Assembly: GCF_004000985.1 (NCBI RefSeq)
Contig: NZ_BIMH01000045.1
Location: 1 to 38,876 of the forward strand
Reading direction: 5' to 3'
Source: Paenibacillus validus NBRC 15382
GTDB taxonomy: Bacteria > Bacillota > Bacilli > Paenibacillales > NBRC-103111
Length of the DNA: 38,876 nt
Shown: positions 24,671-32,395 of the stretch, one piece after another
Numbering within the stretch: the first letter of the stretch is position 1
Layout of the letters: each line of letters starts with the position of its first letter
Program-made: the position numbers and the translations under genes
The notes under the pieces: generated by a model
What the model saw: only the letters and a program-made list of their open reading frames with translations
Told to the model about the DNA's origin: nothing
The model's database searches: none

Positions 24671-26426
24671 AACCGCAAGGAGCGATTGGCTGCTCTTTGC
24701 GGTTTTTTTCGTTTTCGTCGTATGGGTGGCGCTGCTGACCGCGCCCGCCCTGTCCGGCGGGCTCCCGGCGATGCTCCAGCATCTTAGCTTGGCGATCCAT
24801 CAACCATTTCATATTCGTTGGGTGAGCGATACGCCGCGATGTCTGTTCATCTTCACGCTTGCTTATGCGCTCGGTGTCGGCATCTATCTCTCCTCCCCGC
24901 GCAATTATCGCCGTCGGGAGGAGCATGGCAGCGCCCGCTGGGGGCGAGCGAAGCAGATCAACGCCAAATATCAGAGCAAGCCGCCGGAGCAAAACAAAAT
25001 TTTGACCGACCACGTCCGCATCGGTCTCGACGGGCGCAAGCATCGACGAAACCTCAATGTACTTGTCGTCGGCGGTTCTGGCGCGGGCAAAACGCGCTTT
25101 TATGCCAAGCCAAACGTCATGCAAGCGCACACGTCGTTTGTCGTCCTTGATCCGAAAGGCGAAATTTTACGCGATACGGGACACCTGCTCAGAGCCAAAG
25201 GCTACGACATCAAGGTGCTGGACTTGATCAATCCGCATCGTTCCCACGGCTATAACTCGTTTGCCTATTTGCAGGACGACAAAGACGTGCTGAAGCTCGT
25301 CACGAATCTGATTCGCAATACCACGCCCAAAGGCAGCAACACGAACGACCCATTCTGGGAACGTTCTGAAACGGCGCTGCTCGAAGCGCTCATCTTGTAT
25401 TTGCTCTACGAAGCGCCGCCGGAGGAGCAAAACTTCCCGATGGTGATGGAGATGATCGCCGCCGCCGAAGTGCGCGAAGAAGATGAAACGTACCAAAGCC
25501 CGCTCGATGAGTTGTTTGAGCGGCTGGCGATGCGAGACCCGGAGCATTTGGCGGTGAAGCAGTACAACATTTTCAAGCTCGCGGCGGGCAAAACAGCCAA
25601 GTCGATCTTGATCGGTCTCGGCGTGCGGCTGGAGAAGTTCAATTTGCACACCATCGCGGGAATGAGCCTGGTTGATGAGATGGCGTTGTCTTCAATGGGC
25701 GAAAAGAAAACGGCGCTGTTTGCCGTCATTCCCGACAACGACAGCAGCTTCAATTTCATCGTCGGCATGCTGTACACACAGCTTTTCCAGTGTCTGATGT
25801 ACGAGGCGGATTATCGGCATGGCGGACGGCTGCCGGTGCATGTCCACTTCGTCATGGATGAGTTCGCCAACTGTGCATTGCCATCAGAGTTTGACAAGCT
25901 ACTCTCGACAATGCGCAGCCGCGAAATTTCCGTCTCGATCATCCTGCAAAATCTGGCACAGCTCAAAGCGCTGTACAAGGATGAATGGGAATCGATTGTC
26001 GGCAACTGCGACACGTTTCTGTATCTCGGCGGCAATGAGCAATCCACGCACAAATACGTCTCCGAACTTCTCGGCAAAGAAACGATTGACACGAACACTT
26101 ACGGTCAAAGCAAGGGGCGCAGCGGCAGCTACTCGATCAATTACCAGCAATCTGGCCGCGAATTGCTTACGCCGGATGAAGTGCGGCTGCTTGACAACCG
26201 CTATGCTCTACTTTTTATTCGCGGCGAGCGCCCGGTGCAGGACGACAAGTACAAACTGCTCCGGCATCCGCATGTGGCGCTCACGACCGACGGCAGCGAG
26301 CAGCCTTATCAGCATGGCGGGACGGAACACGCCATCGACTGGCGAGCGGTCACCTTGCATGAAAACGGAGAGTACGAGCTGCTATCGGAGGAAGAACTGG
26401 AACAACAACTTTTGCGGAAGGAATGA
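24657..26426 (+). CDS. virD4: VirD4/TcpA-type conjugative coupling protein
   Basis: A 589-residue membrane ATPase that links relaxosome to the transfer channel. Two N-terminal membrane segments (WLLFAVFFVFVVWVALL; CLFIFTLAYALGVGIYL) precede the TraG/VirD4 core. Walker A GGSGAGKT lies at about 138-146 and Walker B HFVMDEFAN at about 395-403. Further TraG-family hallmarks are SFVVLDPKGE and the LQNLAQLKALY segment. The ATG at 24657 follows GAGGACATC; upstream in-frame starts would overlap the small gene more deeply. The stop overlaps the pilin-like gene by 4 bases. Confidence 0.93.
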   Translation: MRRVETARSDWLLFAVFFVFVVWVALLTAPALSGGLPAMLQHLSLAIHQPFHIRWVSDTPRCLFIFTLAYALGVGIYLSSPRNYRRREEHGSARWGRAKQINAKYQSKPPEQNKILTDHVRIGLDGRKHRRNLNVLVVGGSGAGKTRFYAKPNVMQAHTSFVVLDPKGEILRDTGHLLRAKGYDIKVLDLINPHRSHGYNSFAYLQDDKDVLKLVTNLIRNTTPKGSNTNDPFWERSETALLEALILYLLYEAPPEEQNFPMVMEMIAAAEVREEDETYQSPLDELFERLAMRDPEHLAVKQYNIFKLAAGKTAKSILIGLGVRLEKFNLHTIAGMSLVDEMALSSMGEKKTALFAVIPDNDSSFNFIVGMLYTQLFQCLMYEADYRHGGRLPVHVHFVMDEFANCALPSEFDKLLSTMRSREISVSIILQNLAQLKALYKDEWESIVGNCDTFLYLGGNEQSTHKYVSELLGKETIDTNTYGQSKGRSGSYSINYQQSGRELLTPDEVRLLDNRYALLFIRGERPVQDDKYKLLRHPHVALTTDGSEQPYQHGGTEHAIDWRAVTLHENGEYELLSEEELEQQLLRKE

Positions 26427-26731
26427 TGACTTTGAAACGCAACCTGAAAAAGCTGTTCGCGCTGTACATGGTGCTCGTATTGATGGGAACCGTCTTCGTC
26501 TCCACTGTTTACGCCGAAGGCGACCCGATGACGACGGTCAACAACTTGTCCACGTTCATTTTCGGTCTGATCCGCGCCATCGGCATGATTATTCTCGGCT
26601 TCGGTATCGTCCAGATCGGCTTGTCGCTCAAGTCGCACGACCCTTCTCAGCGGGCGAACGGTTTTCTGACGCTGGCGGGCGGGGTAATCATCACGTTTAC
26701 GAAAGAGATTTTGACGCTGATTGCGGGATAA
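26423..26731 (+). CDS. VirB2/TrbC-like small membrane protein
   Basis: A 102-residue protein with a signal peptide (LFALYMVLVLMGTVFVSTVYA) and two further hydrophobic segments (FIFGLIRAIGMIILGFGIVQIGL; FLTLAGGVIITFT), the shape of VirB2/TrbC pilin-like subunits of Gram-positive type IV secretion systems. It overlaps the VirD4 stop by 4 bases and is separated from the VirB6-like gene by a terminator hairpin, which would let it be made in excess over later genes. Confidence 0.75.
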   Translation: MMTLKRNLKKLFALYMVLVLMGTVFVSTVYAEGDPMTTVNNLSTFIFGLIRAIGMIILGFGIVQIGLSLKSHDPSQRANGFLTLAGGVIITFTKEILTLIAG

Positions 26732-26797
26732 ACTCGCTCTATCCTCTGTGCGACCCGTTTAGCGAATGAACGGCGTTCAGACAGAACACAACCAGGT

Positions 26798-26834
26798 GGG
26801 GATTGACGGCGCCGCTGTCTATTCCCCTTTTTTT
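26798..26834 (+). terminator. Attenuator/terminator between VirB2-like and VirB6-like genes
   Basis: GGGGA and TTCCCC with an inner GAC/GTC pairing around a GC-rich loop form an interrupted stem followed by seven T. It ends about 18 bases before the VirB6-like start, so some polymerase must read through for later transfer genes. Confidence 0.6.
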
Positions 26835-26852
26835 GCGAAATGAGGTGAGCCT

Positions 26853-27692
26853 GTGGCGAAAAACAGTTGGATTAATGACAACCTCGAAAATGCGCTGGAT
26901 ACGTGGGATGAGAAAATGCATGAAGTTTGGCAACTCGTCACGCAGTCTCCGGCAGACTTCAAAGGCGGCGGGATCTGGCGCGTCATCACCGACATTCATG
27001 GCGCGTTGCAGGCGACGGGACTGGCGCTGCTCGTGCTGTTCTTCGTAATCGGCGTCGTGCGGACAGCGGGGAATATCGCCGAATTAAAACGGCCCGAACT
27101 GGCGGTCAAGCTGTTCATTCGCTTCGTGCTGGCCAAAGCGGTCGTCACCTACGGACTGGAATTGATGATGGTGCTATTCAGCATCGTACAGGGCATCATT
27201 TCCACGATGATGCGCCGCTCCGGCTTCGGGAATACAGAAGCGTTGAACCTGCCAAGCGAGATTGCCAAAGCGATTGAGGATGTTGGCTTCTGGCAAAGCA
27301 TTCCGCTGTGGGTTGTGACGCTGCTCGGAAGTCTGTTTATTACGGTACTGTCGTTTGTCATGATTCTCTCGGTGTATGGGCGCTTCTTCCGCATCTATTT
27401 GTATACGGCGCTCGCCCCTGTTCCGCTGTCCAGCTTTGCAGGGGAGCCGAGTCAAAGCATTGGCAAGTCGTTTCTGAAAGGGTATGCGGCGGCTTGCTTG
27501 GAAGGGGCGGTGATCGTACTCGCCTGTATCATTTACTCTGCCTTTGCCGCCGCTCCCCCGGCAGTTGATGAAAGCGCGGGCGCGGTTACGATGGTGTGGA
27601 CGTATATCGGGGAGTTGATTTTTAATATGCTCGTTCTCGTCGGCACGGTGAAGATGGCGGATCGTGTCGTGCGGGAAATGATGGGGCTGTAA
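26853..27692 (+). CDS. VirB6/TrbL-like multi-membrane transfer protein
   Basis: A 279-residue protein with an N-terminal soluble region (residues 1-55) and about five hydrophobic segments: ALLVLFFVIGVV, AKAVVTYGLELMMVLF, PLWVVTLLGSLFITVLSFVMIL, a segment around 205-230, and VWTYIGELIFNMLVLVG. Such proteins form the inner channel of conjugative type IV secretion and often carry the YTALAPVPLSSF-type motif seen here. It starts at GTG with GAGGTGAGCCT. The gene looks complete. Confidence 0.82.
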   Translation: MAKNSWINDNLENALDTWDEKMHEVWQLVTQSPADFKGGGIWRVITDIHGALQATGLALLVLFFVIGVVRTAGNIAELKRPELAVKLFIRFVLAKAVVTYGLELMMVLFSIVQGIISTMMRRSGFGNTEALNLPSEIAKAIEDVGFWQSIPLWVVTLLGSLFITVLSFVMILSVYGRFFRIYLYTALAPVPLSSFAGEPSQSIGKSFLKGYAAACLEGAVIVLACIIYSAFAAAPPAVDESAGAVTMVWTYIGELIFNMLVLVGTVKMADRVVREMMGL

Positions 27693-27713
27693 ATGATAGT
27701 ATTAAAAGTATGA

Positions 27714-27965
27714 TCACTCCGGCGTTTCGCCCAGCAATTCCCGGACGGAAACATCCAGCGCTTTAGCAATCGCCACGACCTCATAATCCTGAACAAGCCG
27801 GTACTGACCTTCCAGACGCGAAAGGCTGGTGGGACTGATGTCGAGTCCCGCCGTTTGCAATCTGGCGAGAAATTCTTTCTGCTTCATTCGCTTGGCCTTT
27901 CGGATTGCGACAACTCGTGTGCCAATAATATTTTTGTCACCCGGCGGCTCCTTTCGGTGCTTCAT
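27714..27965 (-). CDS. XRE-family HTH regulator
   Basis: An 83-residue protein that is mostly one Cro/CI helix-turn-helix (IIGTRVVAIRKAKRMKQKEF, then DISPTSLSRLEGQYRLVQDYEVVAIAKALDVSVRELLG). Its ATG follows GAGGTG on the minus strand. It is encoded against the transfer genes and diverges from the Spo0E-like/PrgI/VirB4 group across a region with two palindromes, so it is probably the repressor controlling the right-hand transfer operon and its own gene. It has no peptidase or sensor domain, so relief of repression must come from elsewhere. Confidence 0.88.
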   Translation of the reverse strand: MKHRKEPPGDKNIIGTRVVAIRKAKRMKQKEFLARLQTAGLDISPTSLSRLEGQYRLVQDYEVVAIAKALDVSVRELLGETPE

Positions 27966-28013
27966 TCGCTGTCACCTCTCATTTAATCCAAATTGTATGC
28001 GAGGACAGCATTG

Positions 28014-28071
28014 TTTTAATGCGAATATCGCATTAAAATGAAATAAACCGATTTTCGCATTAAAAATGCGA
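28014..28071. promoter_or_regulatory. Two palindromic operators next to the XRE gene
   Basis: TTTTAATGCGA and TCGCATTAAAA (28014-28038) are perfect inverted repeats around ATA. A second site, TCGCATT and AATGCGA around AAA, is at 28055-28071. Both share the core CGCATT/AATGCG. They lie about 50-105 bases upstream of the XRE start and before the Spo0E-like gene, the expected place for autoregulatory operators controlling divergent promoters. Confidence 0.75.
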
Positions 28072-28126
28072 TCAATTGATCCAGTACAGTCAGGAGGCTC
28101 TTATGAGAGGAGACAGGGGATAGCAA

Positions 28127-28315
28127 ATGAAGGAGCTACTGCGACACTTTGAGGCAGAAAAGCAAAGGCTGAATGAACTGGGACAAAAATCGCTTGAGCA
28201 AGGAATCCCGCTTGGAGAAAATGAAGCCGTTCAGGCCCAAAGCCGGAAGGTTGACGAATTGATTATCCATTTTTATCGTCACAGGGCGGTTAAGTGGGAG
28301 TCTGAGCATCGTTAG
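28127..28315 (+). CDS. Spo0E-like aspartyl-phosphate phosphatase
   Basis: A 62-residue two-helix protein. The second half carries AQSRKVDELIIHFYRH, which fits the Spo0E-family signature SxxxDxLI. Spo0E proteins dephosphorylate Spo0A~P and so delay sporulation. The first helix (LLRHFEAEKQRLNELGQKSL) is also typical. The ATG is preceded by a weak AGGGGATAGC purine stretch. It stands directly after the XRE operators and before transfer genes, so the element may use it to hold its host in the vegetative, conjugation-competent state. The call rests on a short motif and length; a different two-helix protein is possible. Confidence 0.7.
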   Translation: MKELLRHFEAEKQRLNELGQKSLEQGIPLGENEAVQAQSRKVDELIIHFYRHRAVKWESEHR

Positions 28316-28340
28316 AGCTTGGTTGGGGGGAGGCGTGGTC

Positions 28341-28670
28341 ATGGATTTTCCACCGTGGTTTCGGCAAGCCATACAAGGCCGATTGGATGATGTTTCTGCT
28401 CGAATCGAATATAACCCTGAATTGAATCGTATTCGTGCTGAAGAAAGCAAGGCATTCCAAGTCTTGTTTGCAGGCATGGACATTGGGCGCATGCCTGAGT
28501 TTGCAGAATGGGAGGACAAACACCATTTTAAGCAAGCGATTATGAATGAATGGTTATACTTGCAAGGGATGAAGGATGGCATACAGCTTGCCGTGGCCTT
28601 ATTGAGTCCTTCTGTTTTGTTTGATGATGAAACACCGGTTGAATCTGATCGAAACGATCCTGAGGCGTAG
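28341..28670 (+). CDS. Uncharacterised small soluble protein
   Basis: A 109-residue protein I do not recognise. It is probably helical (DFPPWFRQAIQGRLDDVSAR; EFAEWEDKHHFKQAIMNEWL) with no membrane segment. The frame is open to 28323; the ATG at 28341 has GGGGGGAGGCG upstream at acceptable spacing and is preferred over GTG at 28335. It lies between the Spo0E-like gene and PrgI, apparently in the same transcription unit. Confidence 0.6.
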   Translation: MDFPPWFRQAIQGRLDDVSARIEYNPELNRIRAEESKAFQVLFAGMDIGRMPEFAEWEDKHHFKQAIMNEWLYLQGMKDGIQLAVALLSPSVLFDDETPVESDRNDPEA

Positions 28671-28694
28671 ATTGCTCATCCAGGAGGGATGAAA

Positions 28695-29060
28695 GTGGAA
28701 GTGAAAATCAACCGGGAAATCCGGGATTATACGGAAAGCTTGTACTTTGGACTGTCCTTGCGGCAGTTCTTTTTTTCTGCGTTGGCGGTCGTCGCGGCAA
28801 TTGGGCTTTATTTTGGACTGCGCAGTCACTTCGGATTGGAAACGCTCAGTTGGATGTGCATTTTGGGGGCAGCGCCCTGCGCCGCGCTCGGTTTCATCAA
28901 GTACCACGGCATGACCGCTGAGCAACTGCTGTGGGCGTATGTAAAATCGGAATTCCTTATGCCAAGACGCTTGGTCTTCCGCTCGACGAACATCTATTAC
29001 GAAGCGCTTCGAAGCGGTATCCACCAGCGCGGGCAAGAAAGGATGAAGCGCAATGATTAA
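28695..29060 (+). CDS. prgI: PrgI-family transfer protein (VirB3-like)
   Basis: A 121-residue PrgI-family protein with two closely spaced membrane segments (FFFSALAVVAAIGLYFGL; LSWMCILGAAPCAALGFI) after the family opening EVKINREIRDYTESLYFGLS. It supports VirB4 at the membrane, as VirB3 does. An ATG at 28689 is in frame, but it directly abuts the GGAGGG site; the GTG at 28695 has normal spacing and yields the usual MEVKIN start, so I chose it. The 3' end overlaps virB4 by 8 bases. Confidence 0.87.
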   Translation: MEVKINREIRDYTESLYFGLSLRQFFFSALAVVAAIGLYFGLRSHFGLETLSWMCILGAAPCAALGFIKYHGMTAEQLLWAYVKSEFLMPRRLVFRSTNIYYEALRSGIHQRGQERMKRND

Positions 29061-31380
29061 GACGCTCAGGCGCACGATCAAGCAGGACAAGGAACCGTTC
29101 GTCATCCCGAAAAGCGTTCAACAAGCGATCCCGATCCGCGCCATTTGGCCGGACGGGATTTTTGCTGTCGGCAACAAATTTTCCAAGTCGTTTCGATTCG
29201 AGGACATCAACTACGCCGTTGCGTCCAAGGAAGACAAGGAAACCATGTTCCTCTCCTACTCCGATCTGCTCAATTCGTTCGACAGCGGCGCAACAACGAA
29301 GATCACGATTCATAATCGGAGGCTCAATCAGGCGGACGTGGAAAGCTCCATTCTCATTCCGCTTCGCGAGGACGAGTTGGATATGTATCGGCGGGAATAT
29401 AACGATATGTTGCTTGGCAAAGCGACGGGCGCGAACGGCACGATTCAGGAGAAATACATCACCATTTCCGTCGTGAAAAAGAACGTGGACGAAGCCCGCA
29501 ATTATTTCGCAAGGGTCGGCACAGAGTTGATGGCGCACTTCTCTCGTCTTGGCTCCAAATGTACAGAACTCGATGCCACTGACCGCCTGCGCATTCTCCA
29601 TGACTTTTTTAGGATTAGCGAGGAAGCGAATTTTCGATTTGATCTGCTGGAAACGATGCGCAAAGGGCATCACTTCAAAGACTACATTTGCCCGGACACG
29701 TTCGAGTTTGCGAGCGATCATTTCCGGATGGGGAACTATTATGGGCGCGTCATCTTCTTGCGGGAATACGCGAGCTACATCAAGGACAGCATGGTGGCGG
29801 AGCTTTGCGACTTGAACCGCAACTTGCTGCTCTCGCTCGATGTCATCCCGATTCCGACCGACGAAGCCGTCCGCGAGGTGGAAAACCGGCTGCTCGGCGT
29901 GGAGACGAACATTACGAATTGGCAGCGGCGACAAAATCGCAACAACAATTTCTCCGCCGTCGTTCCTTACGACATGGAGCAGCAGCGCAAGGAGAGTAAG
30001 GAGTTCCTAAGCGACCTGACTACCCGCGACCAGCGGATGATGTTTGGATTGCTCACAATGGTGCATGTCGCCGAAAGCAAAGAACAACTGGATAGTGATA
30101 CGGAGGCTCTATTGACCACCGCCCGCAAGCATTTGTGCCAGTTAGCCACGCTGACGTACCAGCAAATGGATGGGCTGAACACCGCACTGCCTTATGGTTT
30201 GCGGAAAGTGCATGCTTTGCGGACGCTCACAACCGAAAGCACGGCTGTGTTCATCCCGTTCCGAGCGCAGGAAATCATGCAACCGGGCGGCATTTACTAT
30301 GGTCAAAACGTTATTAGCAAAAACATGATCGTCGCCAATCGCAAGCAACTGCTGAACGGCAATAGCTTCATTCTCGGCGTATCCGGTTCCGGCAAAAGCT
30401 TCACCGCCAAACGGGAAATCGTCAACCAGATACTGGCGAGCGACGACGACATCATTCTGATCGATCCGGAACGCGAATATTCCGCGTTGGTGAACGCGCT
30501 GGGCGGCGAGACGATTCACATCTCTGCCACGTCGCCTAATCATATCAATGCGATGGACATGAACTGCGACTACGGCGACGGCGCGAATCCGATTATTTTG
30601 AAGTCGGAATTCGTCCTCTCGCTATGCGAGCAGTTGATCGGCGGACATCAGCTTGGCGCGAAAGAAAAATCGCTCATCGACCGCTGCACCGCCAGCGTGT
30701 ACCGCAAATATTTGCAGAGCAACTACAAAGGCGAGCCGCCGACATTGCAGGACTTCCGCGCGGAAATGCTCAAACAAGCGGAGCCGGAAGCGCACGACAT
30801 CGCGCTGGCGATTGAACTGTTCACATCCGGCAGTCTGAATACGTTCGCTCAGCTAACCAACGTCAATGTTCATAACCGACTGATCTGCTACGACATTCTC
30901 GACTTGGGCAAACAACTGCTGCCCATCGGCATGCTGGTCGTACTGGATAACATCCTGAACCGGATTACGCAAAATCGGGCGAGGGGCAAGAATACCTTCA
31001 TCTTCATCGACGAAATCTATCTGCTGTTCCAGCACGAATATAGCGCCAACTTTCTGTTCACGCTCTGGAAGCGCGTCCGAAAGTATGGCGCTTTTTGTAC
31101 GGGCATTACGCAGAACGTTGACGATCTGCTGCAAAGCCACACCGCCCGCACAATGCTGGCGAACAGCGAGTTCATCGTCATGCTGAATCAGGCCAGCACC
31201 GACCGGATGGAGCTTGCGGAGCTATTGAACATTTCGGACTTGCAGCTTTCCTACATCACGAACGTCGATGCCGGTAACGGGTTGATGAAGGTGGGTAGCT
31301 CCCTCGTGCCGTTCACCGACAAGTTCCCGCGTAACACGAAGCTGTATCGGCTAATGACGACGAAGCTTGGGGAGCAATAG
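29053..31380 (+). CDS. virB4: VirB4/TraE-type conjugation ATPase
   Basis: A 775-residue ATPase that energises the transfer channel. The N-terminal half is the VirB4 family domain; the C-terminal half is the ATPase: Walker A GVSGSGKSF at about 441-449, the ILIDPEREYSALV segment after it, and Walker B FIFIDEIYLLF at about 650-660 followed by GITQNVDDLLQS. The length is usual for the family. It starts 8 bases inside PrgI with AAAGGA upstream. It is the last intact transfer gene in the window. Confidence 0.94.
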   Translation: MIKTLRRTIKQDKEPFVIPKSVQQAIPIRAIWPDGIFAVGNKFSKSFRFEDINYAVASKEDKETMFLSYSDLLNSFDSGATTKITIHNRRLNQADVESSILIPLREDELDMYRREYNDMLLGKATGANGTIQEKYITISVVKKNVDEARNYFARVGTELMAHFSRLGSKCTELDATDRLRILHDFFRISEEANFRFDLLETMRKGHHFKDYICPDTFEFASDHFRMGNYYGRVIFLREYASYIKDSMVAELCDLNRNLLLSLDVIPIPTDEAVREVENRLLGVETNITNWQRRQNRNNNFSAVVPYDMEQQRKESKEFLSDLTTRDQRMMFGLLTMVHVAESKEQLDSDTEALLTTARKHLCQLATLTYQQMDGLNTALPYGLRKVHALRTLTTESTAVFIPFRAQEIMQPGGIYYGQNVISKNMIVANRKQLLNGNSFILGVSGSGKSFTAKREIVNQILASDDDIILIDPEREYSALVNALGGETIHISATSPNHINAMDMNCDYGDGANPIILKSEFVLSLCEQLIGGHQLGAKEKSLIDRCTASVYRKYLQSNYKGEPPTLQDFRAEMLKQAEPEAHDIALAIELFTSGSLNTFAQLTNVNVHNRLICYDILDLGKQLLPIGMLVVLDNILNRITQNRARGKNTFIFIDEIYLLFQHEYSANFLFTLWKRVRKYGAFCTGITQNVDDLLQSHTARTMLANSEFIVMLNQASTDRMELAELLNISDLQLSYITNVDAGNGLMKVGSSLVPFTDKFPRNTKLYRLMTTKLGEQ

Positions 31381-31798
31381 TAAATGTAGCCGCGGGCTTG
31401 CGTTTCGAAATAATTAACAAAATTCCCTTTTGAAAGACCTGATGTGATTCAGGTCAAAAATTCCATGACGATATTTGGTTTTCGCCTAGTCCTTATTTAC
31501 CGGGATCGGTGAACTAGGGTCTTCATAATAAGGTTGTTACTTACCGCTTTTAAGACTAAACCACGAGTCGGTATTTGGGTACTTTCTCCCGTGGAAATCA
31601 TGGGAAATAGAGGGAAATCGGCACTATGTGTCGAATTGTATGCAATGTAGCATCTAGAATTTTGCAATTGTTCGACAAAGGGGGGGATTAAAGAGCGATA
31701 TTTCAGAGCAGTGATAGCAACGATAGGTAACATACTGTAGACGTTGCGACTTAAAAGGAGTAGAAGTAGACAGATGCAGTCGAACAATTAGGAAAAAT
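31381..31798. other. Long non-coding region before the riboswitch
   Basis: These 418 bases hold no gene I can support. There is one perfect hairpin, GACCTGA/TCAGGTC (31436-31455), about 55 bases past the virB4 stop, which may end or stabilise the virB4 transcript although it has no T tract. A minus-strand frame (31497-31787) lacks a ribosome binding site. The promoter of the riboswitch transcript must lie towards the right end of this stretch. Base composition is lower in GC than the transfer genes. Confidence 0.45.
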
Positions 31799-31873
31799 GG
31801 CAAACCTGCTCGAAAGACAGGGACGCAAAGCCACGGGTCTAATGCATATTAATGCGATGATCGCCGGGTTGCC
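31799..31873 (+). ncRNA. Cyclic-di-GMP-I (GEMM) riboswitch
   Basis: The aptamer has the diagnostic parts of the class I c-di-GMP riboswitch in order: GGCAAACC, the GAAA tetraloop of P2, GGGACGCAAAGCC, the GG-CTAA turn, a P3 arm with ATG, and the closing GCCGGGTTGCC. P1 is formed by GGCAA with TTGCC. It is followed by an intrinsic terminator at 31889, which is a standard expression platform. It would control transcription of the small ORFs and sigma-like/DUF6075/CD1108 genes downstream in response to c-di-GMP. Confidence 0.93.
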
Positions 31874-31888
31874 CTATCGACAGCAATT

Positions 31889-31919
31889 GGACACTGCCGA
31901 TATAGGCGGTGTCCTTTTT
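31889..31919 (+). terminator. Riboswitch expression-platform terminator
   Basis: GGACACTGCC and GGCGGTGTCC pair over 10 bases (one G-U) around GATATA, followed by TTTTT. A competing pairing is possible between CCTATCG just behind the aptamer and CGATATAGG in the terminator loop and right arm, so P1 formation and termination may be linked. The direction (ON or OFF) cannot be settled by eye. Confidence 0.88.
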
Positions 31920-31933
31920 GTCGTTCACCGGGG

Positions 31934-32135
31934 ATGAGTTTTGAGAACGATGAAGAGCTTCTAATTCAACGAATATGGAATTTGTGGTCATGGACGCTTC
32001 AAGTGGCGAAAAGATGAACACAGCAAAACCCGAAAGCAAAGGAGCGCTTGATTTGAGCTAACAACTAACCAACGAATGACAACACCGACAACCAGACAAG
32101 TAGACTTTTCCTCACGAGATGGTGTTGCCATGTGA
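31934..32135 (+). other. Chain of three tiny ORFs behind the riboswitch
   Basis: Three very short frames follow the riboswitch terminator: 31934-32017 (27 aa, starting MSFENDEELL), 32014-32061 (15 aa, MNTAKPESKGALDLS) coupled to the first by an ATGA overlap, and 32076-32135 (19 aa, MTTPTTRQVDF). Ribosome binding sites for the first two are weak. They may be leader peptides that affect expression of what follows, or chance frames. No family recognised. Confidence 0.3.
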
Positions 32136-32149
32136 GGAGGGGCATTGGT

Positions 32150-32305
32150 ATGCAGTATCCTTTGTCGCATGCAATAGCCGAATGCAAGCTTTTGATGAGC
32201 TGTCTACGGGTTTGTCTACGAATCAATCAATGTAATTCACTTTGGGACTTTGCCGCGATTGAGCGCTGGTTTGCGCTGCGGCAAAGTCTTTTTTGCATTT
32301 CATAA
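32150..32305 (+). CDS. Possible 51-residue small protein
   Basis: The ATG at 32150 has a strong GAGGAGG site at 9-base spacing, just after the stop of the third tiny ORF. The product is 51 residues, starts MQYPLSHAIAECKLLMS, has several Cys and an aromatic tail (WDFAAIERWFALRQ). The 3' part of the frame runs through the strong terminator at 32246-32294, which is unusual for a real gene. It is unrecognised; the ribosome binding site is the main support. Confidence 0.4.
   Translation: MQYPLSHAIAECKLLMSCLRVCLRINQCNSLWDFAAIERWFALRQSLFCIS
32246..32294 (+). terminator. Strong intrinsic terminator
   Basis: GACTTTGCCGC and GCGGCAAAGTC are perfect 11-base inverted repeats around a 21-base segment (which itself contains short pairing), followed by seven T. 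It would end the riboswitch-controlled leader transcript before the sigma-like pseudogene unless read through. Confidence 0.85.
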
Positions 32306-32350
32306 AGCTATACGCCAGCGTTTGTTAAGTAGCGTCGGCTGCCGCTCTCC

Positions 32351-32390
32351 TCCCTCCGTTTTGGTTTGCCAACAAACCAGAACGGAGGGA
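32351..32390 (+). promoter_or_regulatory. Hairpin sequestering the ribosome binding site of the sigma-like gene
   Basis: An 18-pair stem (one G-U) runs from TCCCTCCG at 32351 to CGGAGGGA ending at 32390, with the loop CCAA at 32369-32372. The right arm contains the GGAGGG ribosome binding site of the ATG at 32396, so the folded RNA should block translation initiation. No T tract follows, which argues against a terminator. Confidence 0.7.
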
Positions 32391-32395
32391 CGAGA

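Noticed and set aside
31497..31787. 96-residue minus-strand ORF before the riboswitch
   Set aside because: No ribosome binding site and no known domain, and it overlaps the likely promoter region of the riboswitch transcript. It could be a remnant of another mobile element, but I could not identify one.
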